A stretch of DNA of 11,990 bases from Saprospiraceae bacterium (GTDB lineage: Bacteria > Bacteroidota > Bacteroidia > Bacteroidales > JAIPBB01): NCBI GenBank assembly GCA_021739805.1, contig JAIPBB010000155.1:1-11990 (forward strand), written 5' to 3'. Positions 6,749-11,990 of the stretch are shown piece after piece; the stretch's first letter is position 1, and each line of letters opens with the position of its first letter. A program made the position numbers and the translations under genes. Under the pieces are notes generated by a model. That model did no database searches. It was not told the DNA's origin and saw only the letters and a program-made list of their open reading frames with translations.

Positions 6749-8425
6749 TTATTGCAAAACAATTTTCTCAACTTTTACAAAATCATTATTCCACAACCTA
6801 ATAAAATAAACTCCTTTTGGGTAAGTTGACAAATCCATTTCAATATTTTCTCTATTCAGAATAAATTGCTTATGAATTTCCTGTCCTTCGATGTTAAATA
6901 CTGAAATTTGAAAATCTTTATTTATGCCGGAAGTTATGATTTTGAAAATGCCTTTTGATGGATTAGGATAAACTATAATATTAAAATCCCTGGCTTTTGC
7001 GTAGCTCTCCTTAAGACCAACTGATTTTGAAGATATACTGGCAACAAATGAACTGAAGCTGCCATTATTCCACAGATAATGGTTACCGAAAAGAACTGAT
7101 TCAGCAAAGAAACCTGACACCGCAATATCTTCATTATTTGTAACAGAAATTCCAATTGTTTCGTTCCTGTCATGGTTTGTTGTATCAATTATCGACCAAA
7201 CTCCATTACCAAGTGAATCAAGTTTCAGAATGAAAGAGTTCCTAACATAATTAGAATTAGAATAAATATGCATATTTGAAATTTTGCAGTAACCACCGAT
7301 ACGACCAGCTGCATATATGTTATTGTTTACACTTTTCAATTCTGTCAATTCAAAATCTAATTGAGGAGAGCCGTTAGTTCCAGTAATATACCATTTCAAA
7401 TTACCAAGTGAGTCAATTTTAATCAAATGTGGTAAAGCCCACTCCGTTGGAGGGTATATCATTGTACCCCAGAAATCAATTGTATCATGTCCGTTTCCAC
7501 CAATATAATAATTAGAAAACTCGTCCGATCCTGTCACGTCCCAATAATTAGCATAACTTTTTCTTGCCTGTCGATTCCAGACAACATTTCCAGAGTCGTT
7601 CAAACAAATGATAGCGAACCTAACTCCATAATGCTTGGTAGTATCAACAATAACACCAACAGAATCGTATTGAAAGTCATATAATGAAACAGGTACAATT
7701 GTATCATGTCCTAAAACTATTGTGCTATACAAAGAACCAGAAAGAAATAGCTTATCTGTACTACTTATTTCAAGACTATTCACTGTAAAATCACTTTGGT
7801 TAATAAGATTTAATGCTGTGCCATTTTCGTTATACTTAATAATATACATACCAATTTTCGTAGATATGAAGTTATCAAAATATGCTGGTCCAGAAACAAA
7901 TCCTGTAACGAAAACATTATTATTATTGTCAACAACAATATCTGTAGGACTTACATTGCTAGAACCTGTAGCTTGCTTTGCCCATAGGACTGTGCCTGAT
8001 GGACTTATTTTTACAAGAAAGAATTTCTCCTTGTTTTGACTGTTTAGTGTAAAGTTTCCAGCAGTAAGAAATCCACGGAAGTTTCCGAGTACAATAATGT
8101 TATTTTGGTGATCAAGAAGAATTTTATTTGTAAAACTTGGAATTGTAGTAGATAATGTTACAACCCATTGACATATACCAGTGGAATCATATTTTACAAT
8201 AAATGGACTAATGACTGAATTGTACACCTGATGGCTTCCAAACTTAGATGAATCTTGAAAATAGCCACAAGCATATACATTCAGTGATGCATCAATTACA
8301 ACACCATTGCTTTGTGAAGAATAATTGTCAATGGACTGTTCTGCCCAGGACCAATTTGAGTATTGGGCAAATGACACCATACCGCTAAAACAGATTAAAG
8401 TAAATAAACAGATACGTTTCATCAT
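6749..8425 (-). CDS. Secreted SBBP-type beta-propeller protein with T9SS sorting domain
   Basis: A 558-residue protein with a Sec signal (MMKRICLFTLICFSGMVSFA, cleavage before QYSNW). The body is a set of repeats in which a strand ending G-x-F is followed by a strand ending FG: VYACGYF (50-56), IIVLGNF (110-116), VFVTGFV (171-177), LFLSGSL (226-232), YYIGGNG (306-312), IYAAGRI (370-376), IAVSGFF (434-440). Most are followed by a FxxKxDxxGxxxW unit such as FIVKYDSTGICQW, as in SBBP repeats. Seven such units point to one seven-bladed propeller. The tail from about 480 (IIVYPNPSKGIFKI, KGVYFIRL, KVEKIVLQ) is a type A T9SS C-terminal domain. No catalytic motif is visible, so a binding or structural surface role is likely. 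Two ATGs are adjacent (8425 and 8422); either could be used. It converges on the protease gene, 18 bp away. T9SS assignment is firm, blade count moderately so. Confidence 0.9.
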   Translation of the reverse strand: MMKRICLFTLICFSGMVSFAQYSNWSWAEQSIDNYSSQSNGVVIDASLNVYACGYFQDSSKFGSHQVYNSVISPFIVKYDSTGICQWVVTLSTTIPSFTNKILLDHQNNIIVLGNFRGFLTAGNFTLNSQNKEKFFLVKISPSGTVLWAKQATGSSNVSPTDIVVDNNNNVFVTGFVSGPAYFDNFISTKIGMYIIKYNENGTALNLINQSDFTVNSLEISSTDKLFLSGSLYSTIVLGHDTIVPVSLYDFQYDSVGVIVDTTKHYGVRFAIICLNDSGNVVWNRQARKSYANYWDVTGSDEFSNYYIGGNGHDTIDFWGTMIYPPTEWALPHLIKIDSLGNLKWYITGTNGSPQLDFELTELKSVNNNIYAAGRIGGYCKISNMHIYSNSNYVRNSFILKLDSLGNGVWSIIDTTNHDRNETIGISVTNNEDIAVSGFFAESVLFGNHYLWNNGSFSSFVASISSKSVGLKESYAKARDFNIIVYPNPSKGIFKIITSGINKDFQISVFNIEGQEIHKQFILNRENIEMDLSTYPKGVYFIRLWNNDFVKVEKIVLQ

Positions 8426-8450
8426 TTTGCAAATGATTTATATTAATATA

Positions 8451-8458
8451 CAAAAATA
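8451..8458 (-). promoter_or_regulatory. Candidate Bacteroidota -7 promoter box for the propeller gene
   Basis: TATTTTTG on the minus strand matches TAnnTTTG and is identical to the box before the acyl-CoA dehydrogenase gene. It lies about 25 bases before the ATG at 8425, so the leader would be short (about 20 bases). A -33 TTTG is not clear. Confidence 0.5.
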
Positions 8459-8536
8459 ATCATTTCCAATAAGTAGTCCTAATTTTAATGTAAGTGAGTT
8501 AAAGAAAAGAACTAACAAATCTTATTAATTATAGAC

Positions 8537-8569
8537 AAAAAAAAACCATCAAACTAATGGTTGATGGTT
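8537..8569 (-). terminator. Rho-independent terminator after fabI
   Basis: On the minus strand a perfect 9-bp stem, AACCATCAA with TTGATGGTT, encloses an 8-base loop and runs straight into nine Ts (plus-strand As at 8537-8545). It is placed 24 bases past the fabI stop codon and before the propeller gene, so it should stop fabI transcripts and insulate the propeller gene. Confidence 0.85.
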
Positions 8570-8592
8570 AATAAATATTATGAGTTAATTTT

Positions 8593-9453
8593 TCAATCCC
8601 CCTTTTCTTTTAATGGATTAAAAAAATCAGGTGAATCTTCCAGGCCAATGCTATATTGATACATTGCTTTGAAACTCATACCCATGCTTGAAAATCCACC
8701 ATCATGGAAAAGATTTTGCATGGTTACTTTTCGGGTTAAATCGGAAAATAATGTTATACAATAATCGGCACATTCAGCGGCAGATGCATTTCCTAATGGC
8801 GACATTTTTTCTGTGAAATCTATTAATCCTTCAACACCTTTAACTCCACTACCTGCTGTTGTTCTTGTTGGTGATTGTGAAATAGTGTTTATTCTGATTT
8901 TTTTATCACGCCCATAAATATATCCAAAACTACGAGCAATGGACTCTAAAATGGCTTTTGCATCTGCCATGTCATTATATCGAAATAATGTTCTTTGAGC
9001 AGCTACATAAGATAAAGCAACTACAGAACCCCATTCGTTTATTGCATCAAGTTTTCTGGCGGTTTGAAGCATTTTATGAAAAGATAAAGCAGAAATATCA
9101 AGAGTTTTCTGATAGTAATTATAATCCAGCTCGTCATATTTTAATCCTTTTCTCACATTCATCGACATACCAATTGAATGAAGAACAAAGTCAATTTTTC
9201 CACCTAAGATTTCCATGGACTTAACAAAAACATTGTTAAGGTCATCTAGATTAGTTGCATCAGCCAGAATAACTTCTGAATTAGTAATTTTACCAAGCTC
9301 AGTGATTTGACCAAATCTGTTAGCAACAGGGGTGTTCGATAAAGTAAATATTGCTCCTTCTTCATGAGCTTTTAAAGCAACCTGCCATGCTATTGATTTC
9401 TCATCTAAAGCACCGAAGATTATTCCTTTTTTTCCTTTTAGTAAGTTGTACAT
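8593..9453 (-). CDS. fabI: Enoyl-[acyl-carrier-protein] reductase (NADH), FabI
   Basis: Catalyses the last step of each fatty acid elongation cycle in the cytoplasm, reducing trans-2-enoyl-ACP. From ATG 9453 there are 286 residues. The nucleotide-binding start is KKGIIFGALDEKSIAWQVAL, the FabI form of the Rossmann glycine motif. HSIGM follows beta-strand four. The catalytic Tyr159 and Lys166 lie in RYNDMADAK (Tyr-x6-Lys), and LSY supplies Tyr149. NTISQSPTRTTAGSG corresponds to the substrate loop and FHDGGFSSMGM to the C-terminal region. It is about 20 residues longer than E. coli FabI, with the added tail AMYQYSIGLEDSPDFFNPL seen at the end. A GTG at 9480 would add nine residues, but they are not FabI-like and are encoded in a repeat copy, so ATG 9453 is preferred. 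No Shine-Dalgarno is seen. recN is upstream on the same strand across a repeat-rich spacer; a common transcript is possible but not shown. Confidence 0.95.
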   Translation of the reverse strand: MYNLLKGKKGIIFGALDEKSIAWQVALKAHEEGAIFTLSNTPVANRFGQITELGKITNSEVILADATNLDDLNNVFVKSMEILGGKIDFVLHSIGMSMNVRKGLKYDELDYNYYQKTLDISALSFHKMLQTARKLDAINEWGSVVALSYVAAQRTLFRYNDMADAKAILESIARSFGYIYGRDKKIRINTISQSPTRTTAGSGVKGVEGLIDFTEKMSPLGNASAAECADYCITLFSDLTRKVTMQNLFHDGGFSSMGMSFKAMYQYSIGLEDSPDFFNPLKEKGD

Positions 9454-9466
9454 AGTTTTTTGTTTT

Positions 9467-9543
9467 GTTTCAGGTTTCACACTTCGACTTCCCTTCGGCT
9501 TCGCTCAGGGCAGGCTGCTCAGTGCAAGGGTTTCAGGTTTCAC
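9467..9543. repeat. 14-bp direct repeat flanking a GC-richer block
   Basis: GTTTCAGGTTTCAC occurs at 9467-9480 and again at 9530-9543. Between them, at 9481-9529, lies a 49-bp block rich in CTTCG and GCTCAG words that is clearly richer in GC than its surroundings. The layout resembles a small insertion with duplicated target or a repeat expanded by slippage. The first copy is next to the start of fabI. Confidence 0.7.
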
Positions 9544-9605
9544 TTCACATTTGACATTTGACATCTGACATCACTTTAGGTTTCAGGTTGCTCGTTTCTC
9601 GTGTG
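9529..9605. repeat. Heptamer-phased degenerate tandem array
   Basis: Sequence reads in 7-base steps: GGTTTCA, GGTTTCA, CTTCACA, TTTGACA, TTTGACA, TCTGACA, TCACTTT, AGGTTTC, AGGTTGC, TCGTTTC, TCGTGTG. The strongest part is 9529-9570; the last units are degenerate. It has no coding potential that I can recognise and resembles the short tandemly repeated repetitive sequences known from other bacteria. Confidence 0.65.
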
Positions 9606-9608
9606 TTC

Positions 9609-9724
9609 ATCGTCATTGCGAGCGAAGCGAAGCAATCTGTTTGACCGAAGCAAGCAATTTGTCAATAATCTTCACCACACTTAATTCAACGGATTGCTTC
9701 AGTCGTTCCTCCTTCGCAATGACG
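9609..9724. repeat. REP-like imperfect inverted repeat (CGTCATTGCGA ... TCGCAATGACG)
   Basis: The left arm at 9609-9635 starts CGTCATTGCGA and ends GAAGCAATC; the right arm at 9692-9724 is its imperfect reverse complement, starting GATTGCTTC and ending TCGCAATGACG. About 56 bases separate the arms. From memory, this CGTCATTGCGAGCGAAGCG word is a common interspersed intergenic repeat in many bacterial genomes. No transposase is encoded, so it would be a non-autonomous element or a REP/BIME-like unit. The right arm carries a six-base GTTCCT-like stretch that is absent from the left. Confidence 0.75.
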
Positions 9725-9746
9725 CCTTGAATTGGCTTAGTGCCTT

Positions 9747-9774
9747 CCTTTTGCCTTTTGCCTACTCACTTCCC
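9747..9774. repeat. Second heptamer array
   Basis: CCTTTTG, CCTTTTG, CCTACTC and ACTTCCC follow in exact 7-base steps. It uses another word than the 9529-9605 array but the same period. A third stretch of like form (TTGCCAA, CTGCCTT, CTCCTTA, GCCTTAG, CCTTTTT) lies at 9904-9938, just before the recN stop codon. Confidence 0.6.
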
Positions 9775-9775
9775 G

Positions 9776-9848
9776 TCATTCCTCGATACGCCACGCAGTT
9801 AAATTCGTGATAAATTCTTATTTCAGCAAAGCGTGGCACTCGGATTGA
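9776..9848. repeat. Second imperfect inverted repeat (GCCACGC ... GCGTGGC)
   Basis: GCCACGC at 9790-9796 pairs exactly with GCGTGGC at 9831-9837 across a 34-base AT-rich loop. The outer flanks also match loosely in reverse complement (TCATTCCTCGAT against ACTCGGATTGA), so the arms may be about 18-20 bases. There is no T-run after either arm, which makes a terminator unlikely; a small mobile hairpin element is more likely. Confidence 0.55.
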
Positions 9849-9948
9849 CTATAGCTACTAACTTTCTCACAAGCTCTCCCATTCTCCCCTTCATCCACTC
9901 TATTTGCCAACTGCCTTCTCCTTAGCCTTAGCCTTTTTACTGTGCAAC

Positions 9949-11607
9949 TCAATTCTCCGACAACAATTCCCTCGCAGTTTCAGTTGCTGCATTTGAAACA
10001 TTTTCGCCGCTTAACATTTTAGCTATTTCAAGAACTCTTTCGTCTTTATTTAATTTCTTTATTAGTGTTTTTGTAGTTTCCTTATCACTTTCTTTATAAA
10101 CATAAAAATGCTCACTCCCCTTCCCTGCTATTTGCGGAATATGCGTGATTGCGATTACCTGCATTTTCTCCGACATGCTTTTTAATATGTTTCCAACTTT
10201 TCCTGCTATATCACCTGAAACTCCTGCATCAATTTCATCAAAAATTATTGTTGGCAGCAAACTGTTGGTTGAAATCAATGACTTAATACTTAGCATCAAT
10301 CTTGATAGTTCACCACCTGAAGCAATACCGGAAATTTCATCTAATCGTCCGCCTTTGTTTGCATTGAATAAAAAACTGACTTTATCTTTACCATCAGCAG
10401 TAAAATTTTCTAAATATTCATGATGAATTTTCAATTGAGCATCAGGCATTCCTAATTCAGAAAGTAATAGTGTTAATCGTTTTTCAATGATAGGAAAAGC
10501 TGATTTACGATTTTTTGAAATTTCAATAGCGGACTTATTTAAATTAATTTCCTGTTTTTCGATTTCATTTTTGAGATTAGAAATTTTATTATCCAAAGAT
10601 GATATTTTTGATAAATCATCATCAAGTTTTTCACGAATATCAATTAATTCTTTTATCGTTTCGACTCTATGCTTTTGTTGAAGTTTATATATTAAATCGA
10701 GCCGTGAATTTAAACTTTCTAGGCGTTCGGGATTAAAATTTACTCCTTCTTCAATCTTTTCAATTTCTGATGCTATATCATCAATCTCAATTAATGAGCT
10801 TGCAAAGCGTTTATAAACTTCATTAATATTCGGGTGATAATTTGAAACCTGGTTTACAAGATTTTTTATTTCGGCAAATTGTTTAATAAGATTATTCTCA
10901 CTTTGACTCAAGGCTGTAGTGGCAGCAAATAACTTTGATTTAATTTCTTCGGCATTATTAAGTATTTCAAGCTCAGTTTCTATTTCATGCTGCTCGTTTT
11001 CAATAAGATTTGCTTCGTTAATTTCATCAAATAAAAACTGAAAATAGTCTTTATCAGCATTAGATTTCTTCTCGGCAATTAAAAGCTCATTGAGTGCTTT
11101 TTTATTTTTCAAAAACTCCTTAAAATCATGATTATAAGCAGACAATAAATTTTGATGTTTAACGAAATTATCAATTATTGCAAGGTGAAAATTCGAATTG
11201 TTTAAAGCAAGAGTTGTGTGCTGAGAATGAACATCCACGAGCATATTGCCTAATTCTTTAAGCACATTAAGATTAACGGGTGTGTCATTAATAAATGCTC
11301 TTGATTTTCCCTGGCTATTAATTTCTCTTCTAAGTAAAGTGCTTTGTTCAAAATCCAGTTCATTCTGCTTAAAAAAACTTTCAAGATTATAATTGTAAAT
11401 ATTAAAACTACCCTCAACTATGCACTTTCTGTTTTTATTTAACAATACTTTAGTGTCAGCTCTATTTCCAAGAATTAGGGATAATGCTCCAAGCAATATT
11501 GACTTACCAGCCCCTGTTTCACCAGTGATAATTGATAAACCATCTGAAAAATCAATTTCCAGTTCATCGATTAAAGCATAGTTTTTTATTGATAAGTGTT
11601 TAAGCAT
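9949..11607 (-). CDS. recN: DNA repair protein RecN
   Basis: A 552-residue SMC-like ATPase of normal RecN length that acts on double-strand breaks together with RecA in the cytoplasm. It begins MLKHLSIKNYALIDELEIDF, the standard RecN opening. Walker A is GETGAGKS (29-36). GKSRAFIND (100-108) and the Q-loop-like LVDVHSQH (123-130) follow. A long charged helical region (about 160-365) forms the coiled coil, shorter than in SMC proteins. The C-terminal ATPase half has the signature ASGGELSRLMLSIK (429-442), Walker B TIIFDEID (453-460), the D-loop AGVSG and the switch histidine in AITHIPQIAG (486-495). All ATPase elements are present, so it should be active. Start at ATG 11607; an AGGA lies too far upstream (about 13 bases) to be decisive. 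Downstream is the repeat spacer and then fabI on the same strand; no terminator hairpin with a T-run was found between them. No SOS box could be recognised. Confidence 0.96.
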   Translation of the reverse strand: MLKHLSIKNYALIDELEIDFSDGLSIITGETGAGKSILLGALSLILGNRADTKVLLNKNRKCIVEGSFNIYNYNLESFFKQNELDFEQSTLLRREINSQGKSRAFINDTPVNLNVLKELGNMLVDVHSQHTTLALNNSNFHLAIIDNFVKHQNLLSAYNHDFKEFLKNKKALNELLIAEKKSNADKDYFQFLFDEINEANLIENEQHEIETELEILNNAEEIKSKLFAATTALSQSENNLIKQFAEIKNLVNQVSNYHPNINEVYKRFASSLIEIDDIASEIEKIEEGVNFNPERLESLNSRLDLIYKLQQKHRVETIKELIDIREKLDDDLSKISSLDNKISNLKNEIEKQEINLNKSAIEISKNRKSAFPIIEKRLTLLLSELGMPDAQLKIHHEYLENFTADGKDKVSFLFNANKGGRLDEISGIASGGELSRLMLSIKSLISTNSLLPTIIFDEIDAGVSGDIAGKVGNILKSMSEKMQVIAITHIPQIAGKGSEHFYVYKESDKETTKTLIKKLNKDERVLEIAKMLSGENVSNAATETARELLSEN

Positions 11608-11990
11608 TTTTGTGATTTTCCTGAGGAGCTAAGGTAATTATTAATTCTTGACTGACCTATTATAAATCGTAATTTTCCTAAGAAGTCTTTGCAAGAAAAC
11701 TCCAAATATCAAAAATCAAAAAATCCAAACCCCTTTATAATCTAACAATTCAAAATTTTCCGACTATTTTATATGTGCTTAATTTGATTGAAATTTTCAA
11801 AAACATTAGTTTTCTTTAAGACATAATATAAGTCCACTCATCAATCCTTCCAGTGACTCGTCCTGATTTTTGTTTACAAATTTAATTTATATATTTTTTA
11901 GATTTCTTTTTAATTATCATTTTATTTCTTTGTCATTTCAATACAGTTTCCTTTTTTGATGTGTTGGGTTGTGAAGTATTTTTAATATAC
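11608..11990. other. Gene-free AT-rich region upstream of recN
   Basis: No convincing ORF, RNA gene or repeat seen in these 383 bases. On the minus strand, TAAATTTG at 11884-11877 fits the TAnnTTTG -7 pattern but is some 270 bases from recN, so it is only a weak candidate for the recN promoter. A short open stretch on the minus strand (about 11885-11812, ending LMSGLILCLKEN) has no start codon and could be chance or a remnant. Confidence 0.5.

Noticed and set aside
6710..6769. Bidirectional intrinsic terminator between the two convergent genes
   Set aside because: The 40-base loop is long, the stem is AT-rich with a wobble, no clean T-run follows, and the pairing is explained by the similar protein ends.
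9454..9480. GTG start extending FabI by nine residues
   Set aside because: The added residues MKPETKQKT are not FabI-like and are encoded next to or within the repeat copy; FabI homology starts right after ATG 9453.
9609..9848. Insertion sequence
   Set aside because: Inverted repeats are present, but no transposase or ORF of useful length lies between them; non-autonomous repeats fit better.
11812..11885. Short minus-strand open stretch ending LMSGLILCLKEN
   Set aside because: No start codon and a stop directly upstream; too short to call a gene or a pseudogene.

Overview
The window looks like a stretch of chromosome from a member of the Bacteroidota (Bacteroidetes), probably uncultured or little studied. 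The evidence is low GC content, two proteins ending in a type IX secretion system (T9SS) C-terminal sorting domain with the YPNP motif, BACON, PKD, PPC and SBBP-type extracellular domains, and start regions carrying the Bacteroidota -7 promoter box TAnnTTTG rather than E. coli-type -10 boxes. Species cannot be fixed from the sequence.

Layout, left to right: (1) 1-424, minus: the first 141 codons of a protein with an AlbA_2/Schlafen-type divergent AAA_4 domain, cut by the window edge. (2) 582-1724, minus: a complete acyl-CoA dehydrogenase of MCAD/SCAD type. (3) 1952-6730, plus: a 1592-aa secreted C10 (streptopain-like) cysteine protease followed by PPC, CARDB, PPC, five BACON repeats (the first interrupted by a propeller-like insert), PKD and a T9SS tail. 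(4) 6749-8425, minus: a secreted protein predicted to be a seven-bladed SBBP-type propeller, also with a T9SS tail, converging on the protease gene with an 18-bp gap. (5) 8593-9453, minus: enoyl-ACP reductase FabI, followed by a clear Rho-independent terminator. (6) 9454-9948: a roughly 495-bp spacer without genes, built almost wholly of small repeats (REP-like inverted repeat, heptamer-phased arrays, a 14-bp direct repeat around a GC-richer block, a second hairpin). (7) 9949-11607, minus: RecN, complete. (8) 11608-11990: AT-rich, no gene seen.

The housekeeping genes (fabI, recN, acyl-CoA dehydrogenase) concern lipid metabolism and DNA repair and show no obvious shared pathway with the two surface proteins. 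The two convergent T9SS cargo genes form a small secretome island: both should cross the inner membrane by Sec and the outer membrane by T9SS. No CRISPR array, transposase, tRNA or rRNA is visible, and I see no complete undescribed multi-gene system. The most notable items are the BACON domain split by a propeller-like domain inside the protease and the composite repeat spacer between recN and fabI.
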